From: Roseateles sp. XES5
Lineage (GTDB): Bacteria; Pseudomonadota; Alphaproteobacteria; Rhizobiales; Rhizobiaceae
Assembly (NCBI RefSeq): GCF_020535545.1
Contig: NZ_CP084752.1
Location: forward strand, 3,623,501-3,687,500
Direction of reading: 5' to 3'
DNA length: 64,000 bases
This document shows, piece after piece, positions 30,251 through 39,341 of this stretch. Numbering within the stretch: position 1 is the stretch's first letter; each line of letters opens with the position of its first letter. A program made the position numbers and the translations under genes. The notes beneath the pieces were generated by a model that did no database searches, had not been told where the DNA came from, and worked only from the letters and a program-made list of their open reading frames with translations.

Positions 30251-33200
30251 ATGGTCATTGAACTGCGCACGCTGCGCGTCACATCCGATTTCGACGCCGG
30301 CCGGTATGTCGCCGGCATGAACCAGAAAGTGAATGCCGACAAGGCAGGCGCGCAATCAAGCAAGGCCGCCGGCGCCGCAGTTGAAGAGCAAAAGATCAAG
30401 GTCTCTTCGTCCATTCCGCTGCTCGAGCGCCTCAGCCGCACCTATGTTGACGGCTACGGGACCGCTGCGAAGTTCAACACCGAGATTCTGCGACTGGCGA
30501 GATCCCAGGACACCAACGCTGCATCGGCTGAGCACCTCGAGCGCGTCTACGATGGCCTTCAGCGGAAGTTCGGGCTCATCGCCGACGCCACCGAGCTGCG
30601 GGCCCGCGGCTTTGTCGGCGTGGCCAATGCCATCGATGCTGTAAACCAGCGCCTGAGCCACGCCGGTGGAGCGGAGCAGGCGACGGCGCTTAGCGCGCGC
30701 GTCGAGCAGTTGCGGAGGCAATTCGACCCCACATATGTGTCTGCGCAGCGCCTCACCGACGAGGTGAACGATCTTTCGGAGGCCGAGCGCCTCGGCGTGC
30801 AGATCACGGGTGGTTATGAGCGCGCGCTTGAGGCCATTGTCCTCAAGCATGATGCCGTTGCAGCAGCGGCCAAGCGACAACGCGAGGAATATTCCCGCCT
30901 TGCGCAGGAAGCGCGCGAAGCCGCCGCCGCCGACCGTGCGCAGCAGGCCTTTAATCAGCGACTGGGCGTGTTCAACGGGCCTGGCATCCGGGCCAGCGAC
31001 TCTGCCGCGGTCTTTGCCGAGCAGCTCGCGCGCCAAGAAGAGATCAATCGCCTTCGCGCGCAGCAGCAGGCAGACAATTTCGCCGCCGACCTCGGCCGGC
31101 GCTTCTTCAGCGGGTCCGGCTCCTCCGCGCAGTCGTCTGCGGCAGTGTTCTCCGCCGAATTCGCGCGCCTCGAGGAACTGCAGCGCCAGCGTGCGATGCA
31201 GCAGGGCAGCGCGTTCACCTCCGATCTAAACCAGAGGCTTGGTGTAAATGGGTTTGGCACGTCGGCGCGCGGCTCGGCCGCTGCTTTCGAAGAGGCTGCT
31301 CGCGCGGCCGAGGAACTGGATCGGAAGGCTGCAGCGCTGCGCGCTCAGATCGATCCGCTCGGCGCGGCGCAGAGGCGGCTGAACGCGGAGCTGGCCGAAT
31401 ACGACGAGCTGGCCCGGCGAAACGCCATTTCCGCGGGCGAACTTGTGCAGGCCCAGTCGCTTGCACGTCAGCGCTATGCTCAAACCGCAAAGGAAATCGA
31501 AAAGCAGGGTGCAAGCGGCTTGCAGCGTGCCCGCATGCTGGAACCTTGGCAGGTCAACAACCTCCTCTATCAAGGCTATGACGTCGCGCAATCCTTGGCG
31601 CTCGGCATGCCGGCCATGCAGGTCTTTCTTCAGCAGGGGCCGCAGATCGCGCAGATTTTCTCAGCGGGCAACGGCGCGATGCGCGCGATGCTGGGCGTGC
31701 TCACGCCGCTGAACCTCGCCTTGGGGGGCACTGCGGCGATCGCGCTGCTTGGCGCCAAGGCATGGTACGACTACCTCAAGGCCACGAAAGAAGTTGAAAC
31801 GGCTGCTGCCGGGCTCGGCCGTGCCACGGCAGGTTCGCTTGCAGAGATGGAGGCCAGCGCGCGTGCGGGCGCTAGCGCGGCCGGCATCTCGGTTGCATCG
31901 GCGCGCTCCATGGAAGTGCAGTTCCTGCGCACGGGGCGCATTGGCGCGGAGCATTTCGAGACGCTGATCGCGTTGTCGAAAGACTTCGGCGCCACGATCG
32001 GTGTCGATGCGAACGAAGCGGGGAAAAAGCTCTCGGAGATGTTTGCCGATCCGGCGAACGCTTCGAAGGTCCTGTACCAGCAATATGGGCTGATAAACGC
32101 CGCAACGGCGCGCCAAGCTGCGAACCTTGCGGCGCAGAACCGCGAATCTGAAGCCCAAGCCCTGCTGTTGCGCGCTCTGCCCTCTCAGCTTGCAGACGCC
32201 GAACAGGCGGCGACTGCGCTGGGACGCGCTTGGAACAGCATCTCAAATGCCGCAAGCGATGCCTATGAATGGATGGGCCGCGCCGTCGATCGGGCGGCTT
32301 CCGGGCCCACCATAGATGAGCAGCTCGCCGATGCTCAGGCCAGATTGGATCGATTTTCCGGCCAGTCATGGTTGTTGCGCACATTCAATGGCGGCCAGGA
32401 GCAAGCCGACGATGCGCGCCGCGAAATTGAAAACCTGCAGGAAAACCGTCGGCGCCAGAATCAGGCAGAGTTCGAACGCCAGCGCGCTGCGCGGGACATT
32501 GCTCGTGGTCGACGCGCGGAATCCTACGCTAACAGTTCGGGCGCCAACGCCGACGCGATCAGGATTGAGACGCTTCAGAACGAGATTGCGGGGCTTCGCA
32601 GCGGGCAGAGCGTCACGGGTATCGATCAGGGCAGGGTAACCGCTGCCATCGAGGCAAAGACGCGCGCCCTGGATGCCCTCATTAACCGGCAGGCGCGCGC
32701 TCTTGAGCTTGATCGGTTGGATGTCCAGATCCAAAACGAGATCAATCCCTTGCGCCGCGCCGACCTTGAGGCCCGCCGCGCGCGATTGGAAATGGGCGAT
32801 CAGGAGATCAACTCCGCACGGATCGAAGAGGAGGCCGCCCGGGCACGAGCGCGCATCATCTCGGAGACGATCGGTGCGTCCGAGGCCCAAAATCGGGACA
32901 TGCAGGCGGAGGTCGCAACGCGCATTCGATTGGCCGGGCTTGTTGCCGCTGGATCGATCACCGCGGCGGATGCAAATCGAATCCTCCAGGAGGAACTTTC
33001 GCTGCGGGGCCTTGTGGAGGCCGCAACGATGGCGGAAGGCGAGGAGAAGAGGCGTCTCCAGTCCACCGTCGATGATCTCATGACCAGCTACGAGCAGCTC
33101 GCGCAACAGCGCAAGGAAGAGGCGGCAGCCGCCATTGTTCGTGGTCAGAATGATCAGATCGAAACGCTCCGCGCCGAGATCGCTCTCGTCGGTGAATCTG

Positions 33201-34816
33201 AGAAGGTGAGACGACGCACGCTCGCGCTACTTGAGGCGGAACAGCAGATCCGCCGAGACGGCCTTGCCGGCACTGCCGACGCGCAGAAGATCCGCGACAA
33301 CGCCGCCGCGCTTTCCGATATGACCGCCGAGCTCGAGCGCCAGCGCGATGCTTGGGGAGAGCTTCGATCGGCGGGCGAGAGCGCCATCGACACCGTGTTC
33401 GATGGGCTATCCAACGGGAAATTCGACTTCAAATCCATCGCAAAAGACTTGGGGCAGGGGCTCCTGAAGTCCTACGTCGAGCTCGACATCAAAAATCCGC
33501 TGAAAAACCGGTTGCTCGGGACCAACTATGGGACGCTTAGCGACCTCACGGGCGGTAAGTCGGGCGGCATTCTGTCGACGATCTTCGGCGGCGCCGGCAG
33601 CGTCGGCGCAATGTCCGTCAACGCGGCCACCGTCAATATCAACGGCGGCGTGCTTGGCAACCTGGGCGGATCGGGCGGAGTTCTCGGCTCGCTGACGGGC
33701 GCGGCGAACGACAACGGGGTTTCCGTTCTCGGCGGGAAGTCGGCCCTCGGCCTCTATGCTCAGGCCGTCAAGGACATCGAATCCTCCGGCGGAAACTATC
33801 GTGCCCTTGGCCCTATCACCGCTTCTGGCGACCGGGCCTACGGCGCATATCAGATTATGGGCGCAAATATCGGTCCTTGGACGAAATCCGCGCTCGGCCA
33901 TTCTATGACGCCGCAGGAATTCCTTCGCTCCGATTCCGCGCAGGACGCGGTGTTCGACAAGGTTTTTGGCAGCTATGTAAGCAAATACGGGGCGGACGGC
34001 GCGGCGCAGGCTTGGTTCGGCGGTCCCGGCTCGGTCGGCAAGGGAGGAGCGGGCTCCGACCTGTACGGGACCACGGGCACCTCCTATGTCGCCAAGTTCA
34101 ACGCCTCGCTGGACCGGCTTTCCAACGCCGCCGGCAGCACGACCGGCTCCATTGGCACGCTCGGCTCCGGCCTCGACGCTGCCGGCAAGGGGCTTGGCGA
34201 TCTCGGCAGCGGCATGGGCCAGTTCGGGAAAAACCTCTCCGGCTATTTCCCGGCCGCGCCTTCGGGCGGCGGCGGTGGCATCGGCGGCTTTTTCTCTCGA
34301 CTGTTCGGCGGAGGCGGTTCTTCCGGCGGTCTTTCCTCCTTCGGTCAATCCCTCCTGCAAACCTCGCCGCAGTTTGCGGCTGCCTGGGCGAACGGCGGCG
34401 TCGGCCTTTATGATGGCGGCGGCTACACCGGCGCCGGTGGCAAGTACGATGTCCGCGGCCTCGTCCATGCCGGCGAGGTTGTCTGGTCGCAGGCCGATAT
34501 CGCCCGCGCGGGCGGCGTCCAGGTCGTCGAGGCCATGCGCCTTGGCATGCGTGGGTATGCTGATGGCGGTCCCGTGGGTGTTGTTCCGGTATCGCGCCCT
34601 ATCCTTCGCGCCGCGAACAGCAATCCTGGCGGATACAACATGCCCGTTCCGACCGCGGCGAACCTCAATGTTCGCATGTTGGTCGAAGGGGCCCAGACCC
34701 CCGAAGACATGCGTCGCGCCGGCTACGAGGGCATGCAGCGGGCGCTTGAGGAATACGACGCCAATCGGCTGCCTGCACGCATACGCCAAATTCAAAACTA
34801 CCCGGAGTGGGGCTGA
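30251..34816 (+). CDS. Tail tape measure protein with lytic transglycosylase-like domain, 1521 aa
   Basis: Long, Ala/Gln/Arg-rich helical protein. Coiled segments occupy residues 1-430 and about 690-1060. Two hydrophobic stretches (about 470-510: MRAMLGVLTPLNLALGGTAA and onwards) and a central TMP segment follow. Residues about 1160-1275 contain DIESSGGNYRALGP, AYGAYQIMGANIGPWTKSAL and ADGAAQAWFGGPGSVGKGG, an SLT-like peptidoglycan-cleaving domain with a likely catalytic Glu (ESSGG). A Gly-rich tail follows. Length sets tail length; the enzyme domain would help DNA entry. Confidence 0.92.
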   Translation: MVIELRTLRVTSDFDAGRYVAGMNQKVNADKAGAQSSKAAGAAVEEQKIKVSSSIPLLERLSRTYVDGYGTAAKFNTEILRLARSQDTNAASAEHLERVYDGLQRKFGLIADATELRARGFVGVANAIDAVNQRLSHAGGAEQATALSARVEQLRRQFDPTYVSAQRLTDEVNDLSEAERLGVQITGGYERALEAIVLKHDAVAAAAKRQREEYSRLAQEAREAAAADRAQQAFNQRLGVFNGPGIRASDSAAVFAEQLARQEEINRLRAQQQADNFAADLGRRFFSGSGSSAQSSAAVFSAEFARLEELQRQRAMQQGSAFTSDLNQRLGVNGFGTSARGSAAAFEEAARAAEELDRKAAALRAQIDPLGAAQRRLNAELAEYDELARRNAISAGELVQAQSLARQRYAQTAKEIEKQGASGLQRARMLEPWQVNNLLYQGYDVAQSLALGMPAMQVFLQQGPQIAQIFSAGNGAMRAMLGVLTPLNLALGGTAAIALLGAKAWYDYLKATKEVETAAAGLGRATAGSLAEMEASARAGASAAGISVASARSMEVQFLRTGRIGAEHFETLIALSKDFGATIGVDANEAGKKLSEMFADPANASKVLYQQYGLINAATARQAANLAAQNRESEAQALLLRALPSQLADAEQAATALGRAWNSISNAASDAYEWMGRAVDRAASGPTIDEQLADAQARLDRFSGQSWLLRTFNGGQEQADDARREIENLQENRRRQNQAEFERQRAARDIARGRRAESYANSSGANADAIRIETLQNEIAGLRSGQSVTGIDQGRVTAAIEAKTRALDALINRQARALELDRLDVQIQNEINPLRRADLEARRARLEMGDQEINSARIEEEAARARARIISETIGASEAQNRDMQAEVATRIRLAGLVAAGSITAADANRILQEELSLRGLVEAATMAEGEEKRRLQSTVDDLMTSYEQLAQQRKEEAAAAIVRGQNDQIETLRAEIALVGESEKVRRRTLALLEAEQQIRRDGLAGTADAQKIRDNAAALSDMTAELERQRDAWGELRSAGESAIDTVFDGLSNGKFDFKSIAKDLGQGLLKSYVELDIKNPLKNRLLGTNYGTLSDLTGGKSGGILSTIFGGAGSVGAMSVNAATVNINGGVLGNLGGSGGVLGSLTGAANDNGVSVLGGKSALGLYAQAVKDIESSGGNYRALGPITASGDRAYGAYQIMGANIGPWTKSALGHSMTPQEFLRSDSAQDAVFDKVFGSYVSKYGADGAAQAWFGGPGSVGKGGAGSDLYGTTGTSYVAKFNASLDRLSNAAGSTTGSIGTLGSGLDAAGKGLGDLGSGMGQFGKNLSGYFPAAPSGGGGGIGGFFSRLFGGGGSSGGLSSFGQSLLQTSPQFAAAWANGGVGLYDGGGYTGAGGKYDVRGLVHAGEVVWSQADIARAGGVQVVEAMRLGMRGYADGGPVGVVPVSRPILRAANSNPGGYNMPVPTAANLNVRMLVEGAQTPEDMRRAGYEGMQRALEEYDANRLPARIRQIQNYPEWG

Positions 34817-35463
34817 TGGCCGATCCTTTGCCGCTCGCGGAAATCTTCGATCACCTTGTTATCTCAACCGTCGAATGGGATGTCGTGCGGCTTGATCAGA
34901 CTTCCGTGACAGGTGCAGCGGAATCATTCCAGGGGGAGCTCGCTGACCCGCTGTGGAAAGCGACCGTGTCGCTGAGCACGCGAAATTCGGCGGCGCTCAA
35001 TCAGTCGGCTGCACTGATCCGTAGCCTTCGCGGCTCGCAGCAGCCATTTCTCATCTGCAACCCGACGGCGCTGTGGCCGCAGGCCGATGAGGGCGGGCTA
35101 TTGCTCGGCGCATCGGCAATCACTGTGCGCGCTATCGCACCCAATCGCGCACTCGCCCTTCTGCAGGGGTTCCCGCCCGGCTATGTGCTGACACCTGGGG
35201 ATAAACTCCAGATCACCTTCGGCGCACCCCTTCGCTACACCTTCTTCGAGGTTTCCAGAACGGCTGTCGCGAACGGTCTGGGGCAATGCGATGTGGCCGT
35301 TTTCCCATGGCTGTCGATGCTGCTGCCGGTTGGCGCTTCGGTGACGTTGGTGCGCCCCGCCTGTCCGGTGACCATCGAAAAGGGGAGCCATCGTCCAGGT
35401 GTCGCGCGGCGCACCGTGACGGATGGGGCAAGTTTCGTCGCCCTTCAGAAGCGTCGCCGATGA
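34816..35463 (+). CDS. Minor tail protein, 215 aa
   Basis: ATG overlaps the tape measure stop (TGATG), with GGAG 8 bases upstream. Contains ATVSLSTRNSAALNQSAALI and KLQITFGAPLRYTFFEVSRT, a beta-rich distal-tail-like protein. Its position matches the first tail-tip gene after the tape measure protein in gene-transfer-agent-like and rhizobial phages. Confidence 0.65.
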   Translation: MADPLPLAEIFDHLVISTVEWDVVRLDQTSVTGAAESFQGELADPLWKATVSLSTRNSAALNQSAALIRSLRGSQQPFLICNPTALWPQADEGGLLLGASAITVRAIAPNRALALLQGFPPGYVLTPGDKLQITFGAPLRYTFFEVSRTAVANGLGQCDVAVFPWLSMLLPVGASVTLVRPACPVTIEKGSHRPGVARRTVTDGASFVALQKRRR

Positions 35464-36086
35464 TTGAAGCAGATCCGGCGCTTGTCGCGCTGCTGAACGC
35501 CTCCCCGGAAGATGGTCACGGCGAGCGTAAGCTCGTTTGGCTTGTCGCCCGCCGCCGGGATACCGGCGCCGAGGTAACTCGCGGCCTCTGGAACGGCGAG
35601 GACGATATCACCTTTTCGATCCGATCCGGTTTCACCGGCTTGAACGAGGACCGCACCTACTATGGCGCCTCGATTAAGGATGTCGGCGAGATCGTCAGTG
35701 GCATCGACCTCAACGTCCCGAGCGTGGACGTGACCTTGCCGATCATGAACGATGTCACGGAGCAGTTGCTGCGCGAATACAACGCCCGCCTAGCATCGGT
35801 CGAAATCCACACCCTCTACCTGGCTCCCAATACCGGCATGCCGGTCGGCACCCTGCTCGATTTCGTCGGCGAGGTCGACAAAGCCCCGATCAAGACGCCG
35901 GAAGCCGGCGGTGAGGGCTCAATCGTGATCAAGGTCGTGAGCGACATCATGTCCATGCTCACCCGCATCAACGGCAGAAAATCCTCGCATGAGGATCAGG
36001 CCAAATACGGCGATGGCGATCAGATCAACAAGTACGCATCGACGGTCGCGCGTTGGCCCATCCCCTGGGGGCAGAAACGAACATGA
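35460..36086 (+). CDS. Minor tail / tail-tip assembly protein (GTA gp13-like), 208 aa
   Basis: Begins MIEADPALVALLNASPEDGH, then DDITFSIRSGFTGLNEDRTY. The order (two small tail-tip proteins, NlpC/P60-like, host-specificity) fits ORFg13 of gene transfer agents and DUF2163-containing tail proteins; the resemblance is by position and length only. Overlaps both neighbours by 4 bp. Confidence 0.6.
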   Translation: MIEADPALVALLNASPEDGHGERKLVWLVARRRDTGAEVTRGLWNGEDDITFSIRSGFTGLNEDRTYYGASIKDVGEIVSGIDLNVPSVDVTLPIMNDVTEQLLREYNARLASVEIHTLYLAPNTGMPVGTLLDFVGEVDKAPIKTPEAGGEGSIVIKVVSDIMSMLTRINGRKSSHEDQAKYGDGDQINKYASTVARWPIPWGQKRT

Positions 36087-36517
36087 GCATGCTCACCCTC
36101 AAGCGCCGCGACGACTGGCGCGCCCACCTCCTCGCATATTTGGCCGAAGTCAAGGCCACGCCATTGAACTACGGCGGCCATGATTGCGGCGTTGGTCTGG
36201 TTGCCCGCGCCGTCGAAGCCATGACCGGCGTCGATCTCGCCGCGCAATGGCGTGGCCGTTACGATTCCGCGCGCGGCGCGCTGCGCATGCTCCGCGACGA
36301 CGGGTACGCTGATCTCGAAACCCTTGGTCGCTCGATGCTGCCCGCCTTTCACCCCTCCTTGGGCCAGATCGGCGATATCGCCCTCGTGCGCGATGACGGT
36401 CTCGGTGCGCTCGGCATCGTCCAGGGCGAGCGCATTATCGTCATGACGGAGACGGGTCTGGGATCCGTCGATCTGCTCGCCGCCAAGCTCATATTCCGGG
36501 TTGGCGATGCTCGCTAG
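36083..36517 (+). CDS. DUF6950-like tail-tip protein (NlpC/P60-related), 144 aa
   Basis: Contains LNYGGHDCGVGLVARAVEAM, MTGVDLAAQWRGRYDSARGA and LGQIGDIALVRDDG, the Cys of HDC and the later Asp/Gly loop matching the NlpC/P60-like fold. The Cys may be catalytic in peptidoglycan cleavage or only structural. Overlaps the next gene by 11 bp. Confidence 0.75.
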   Translation: MSMLTLKRRDDWRAHLLAYLAEVKATPLNYGGHDCGVGLVARAVEAMTGVDLAAQWRGRYDSARGALRMLRDDGYADLETLGRSMLPAFHPSLGQIGDIALVRDDGLGALGIVQGERIIVMTETGLGSVDLLAAKLIFRVGDAR

Positions 36518-39341
36518 GATTTTTGTCCTCGCCATTTGGGTATTGCTGATCGACACCGTCGACGTGGCGCATGCCGCGCCGGTGGCCGGTGCGATCGCTC
36601 TGGTGAGCAAGGCCATTGCCGGCATTGCAGCGTCGGGCTGGCTTGGCGCGCTCGTCGTCGGCGCGGGCAAGGCGCTGGTGGTCGGCCTGCTCAATCAGGC
36701 GCTTGGCAAGCTGATCGGCAAGCTAGACAAGCAGGACCCGGTTGGGCTCGTCCTGCAGACGCAGACCGGTGACGATCAGCCGTTGTCCGTCGTCGTTGGC
36801 CGGCGTGGTACGGCCGGAAAACTCAAATATTGGGGCACGTGGGGGAAAGACGGAAAAACGCCCAACGCCTTTTACGTAGCGGTCTACGAAGTCGGGGCGA
36901 TAGCGTCCGGGGCGCCGCAAACGGATCTGCAGACGATCTGGATAGGCGAGACGAAATGCACTCCGAACTGGAGCGCATTGGACGCTGAAGGGCGTGGCGC
37001 GCCGCTCACCGAACTCGCGCGCGAAGGCGTCGATTTTGGCTGGGTGCGGTATCTGAACGGGTCGCAGACCGTGGCCGAGCCGTACCTGCTCGAAAAGTTC
37101 GGCGGTGATCCCGAGCGGCCTTGGACCTCCGATATGATCGGCCGGGACAAGCAGCTCGTCATCGTCACTTTGCGCTACAACACCACGGTTTTCCCTAGCG
37201 AGCCGGCCATGCTCGTCGAGCCACCTGCTTTGCGCATGTACGACCTGCGCAAGGACGGCAGCGCGGGCGGCAATGGCCCGCAGCGCTGGAACGATCCTTC
37301 CACCTGGACGCCGACGCGCAACCCGGCAGTCATCCTCTACAACATCATCCGGGGCCTGCGTGACCGCAAAGGTGATTGGGTGTATGGGGGGCAGAACGTT
37401 GCCGCCTACCGCCTCCCGGCATCCTCCTGGATGGCTGCGGCCAACGAATGCGACCGCATCATAAACGGCCGGCCGCAGTTCGAGGTCGGCGCGGAAATCG
37501 CCTTCGACGGTAAGCCCACTGATGTCGCACAGGAAATCCTGCTTGGCTGCAACGGCCGGCTCGTCGTTGACGGCGGTTCAGTGCGATTGCTCGTCGGCGC
37601 GCCGGCCGCGCCGATCTGGCACATGACGGACGCGTCGATCATCATCAGCGATCCGCAAGAGCTGGATCCTTGGCCGACCCTTGCCGAACTCACCAACAAT
37701 ATGCCGGCAAGCTATCCGGATCCGGCCAGCCGATGGGCCATGAAGGATGCGCCGGAATATTTCAGCGCTGCCTATGTGGCTTCTGACCGTCGCCGACTCT
37801 CCAAGCCCTATCCGTTCAAAGCCGTGTTCGACAGCGCGCAGGTCCAGGCGCTCCAGAGGACCCTGGTTGAGGAAGGCCGGCGGTTCGTCATTCATGACAT
37901 GACGCTGCCGCCGATCGCGCGCCTCTTCACGCGCGGCGACGTGATTTCGTGGACCTCGGATCGTAACACCTACATCGACAAGCTCTTCATCATCGAGGAG
38001 ATCCGTCGGCTCCGCGGCTCGCTTCAACGTGTGCGTATCCGCGAGCTCGACCCGCTCGACTACGATCCGCCGGAAACGATCATTCCGCCGTCCGAAGGAT
38101 GGCTGGGTAACATCGACGTGCCCGCCCAGATGATGTCTGGTTGGACGGCGGAAAAGGCCGCCATCGAGGACAACAACGGTGTCGCGCGCCGCCCCGCGAT
38201 CCGCGTCGGCTGCGCGGCCGACCTTGACGATATTGTCGCCGTGCATGTTCAGGTGAGTCTCACGCAGGGCGGCCCGCCGATTTTCGACAACGCGGCGGCG
38301 GCGGCCTATCCGCGCCCGCATTCCGGCGGCGTCTATTCTTGGCTCCTTTCCGGCACATGGTGTGTGCCAGCTGGCACCTATTGGGTCAGGGGCAGGCTTG
38401 TGCCGGGCACGGAACGCCCAGTGCTCTGGTCGGACGAGATCTCGGTCACGGTCGACGATATCCGGCTTGGCGACCAGGACGTGTTCCTGCCCGGCGTGAT
38501 CGAAGAGGTGCAGGAGCGCTTGAAGGGCCTTCACGAATGGCTCGGCGCCGGGACCCGCGACCTGATCGAAAGCTCGCGGAAGAATGTCCTGCTGGACATC
38601 GATGCCGATGTCGGCCGCTATGCGCAGGTCCAGATGGTCCGCCAGGAGGTCACGGCAACGGCGCAGGGCGTCAGCGCCAAGGCGACGGCCGAGCTGCTGG
38701 CGGCAACCGGCACCGGGTCCGCGATCGCGCAGAGCCTGACTGCGCTCAATGCGGCCGTGTTCGATCCGGCGACCGGCCTTAGCCCGACCGCCGCCGCGCT
38801 GGTGGCAACGACAGCGCGCGTCACCACGGCAGAGGGGCGGATTAACACGCTGTCTCAAAACCTCGTCGACCTCACCACCACGGTCGGCAGCAAAGCCTCT
38901 GCCGCAGCTCTCTCCCTGCTGCAGACGCAGGTCACACAGCAGGGCGACACCCTGGAGGCAACCAGCAATTCCTTGACCTCGCTCACCACGACGGTCGGCA
39001 AGTTTTCCGCCAACGGCATGTTCAGGATCTCGGTCGAGGCGACGCCGGCAGGCTCGCGCTCGCGAATTGGCTTGTCGGCCGCAGCGGATGGCGTTGAAGG
39101 CAGTTCGGCCGCTGCACTCTTCCTGGAAGCGATCGCGGGTGGAAAGAGCATCGCGGTGGTCGAGGCGGACGCCTTCTATGTGCGTAACGGGGCGGGCCGC
39201 GAGCCGGTCTTTGCCGTCTCCGGCGGGATCGTGCGCATGATCCTTGCCTACATCGGCACCATCCGAAGCGGCCGTCTGCTGTCCCTCAATTCGAAGGTCG
39301 ATTTCGACCTCGATAACGGGAGGTTGATCTTCAAATCATGA
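36507..39341 (+). CDS. Host-specificity / tail tip protein J-like, 944 aa
   Basis: ATG 36507 is used (a TTG six bases earlier is less likely). The first 27 residues (MLARIFVLAIWVLLIDTVDV, then AHAAP) look like a signal peptide, followed by a hydrophobic repeat-rich region to about residue 70 resembling tail protein I/TIpJ. The middle has VYGGQNVAAYRLPASSWMAA and later strands of the phage-tail FN3-like type (EISVTVDDIRLGDQDVFLPG), and the C-terminal part is a long helical stalk (VTAQGV...). It recognises the host surface receptor. Confidence 0.8.
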   Translation: MLARIFVLAIWVLLIDTVDVAHAAPVAGAIALVSKAIAGIAASGWLGALVVGAGKALVVGLLNQALGKLIGKLDKQDPVGLVLQTQTGDDQPLSVVVGRRGTAGKLKYWGTWGKDGKTPNAFYVAVYEVGAIASGAPQTDLQTIWIGETKCTPNWSALDAEGRGAPLTELAREGVDFGWVRYLNGSQTVAEPYLLEKFGGDPERPWTSDMIGRDKQLVIVTLRYNTTVFPSEPAMLVEPPALRMYDLRKDGSAGGNGPQRWNDPSTWTPTRNPAVILYNIIRGLRDRKGDWVYGGQNVAAYRLPASSWMAAANECDRIINGRPQFEVGAEIAFDGKPTDVAQEILLGCNGRLVVDGGSVRLLVGAPAAPIWHMTDASIIISDPQELDPWPTLAELTNNMPASYPDPASRWAMKDAPEYFSAAYVASDRRRLSKPYPFKAVFDSAQVQALQRTLVEEGRRFVIHDMTLPPIARLFTRGDVISWTSDRNTYIDKLFIIEEIRRLRGSLQRVRIRELDPLDYDPPETIIPPSEGWLGNIDVPAQMMSGWTAEKAAIEDNNGVARRPAIRVGCAADLDDIVAVHVQVSLTQGGPPIFDNAAAAAYPRPHSGGVYSWLLSGTWCVPAGTYWVRGRLVPGTERPVLWSDEISVTVDDIRLGDQDVFLPGVIEEVQERLKGLHEWLGAGTRDLIESSRKNVLLDIDADVGRYAQVQMVRQEVTATAQGVSAKATAELLAATGTGSAIAQSLTALNAAVFDPATGLSPTAAALVATTARVTTAEGRINTLSQNLVDLTTTVGSKASAAALSLLQTQVTQQGDTLEATSNSLTSLTTTVGKFSANGMFRISVEATPAGSRSRIGLSAAADGVEGSSAAALFLEAIAGGKSIAVVEADAFYVRNGAGREPVFAVSGGIVRMILAYIGTIRSGRLLSLNSKVDFDLDNGRLIFKS

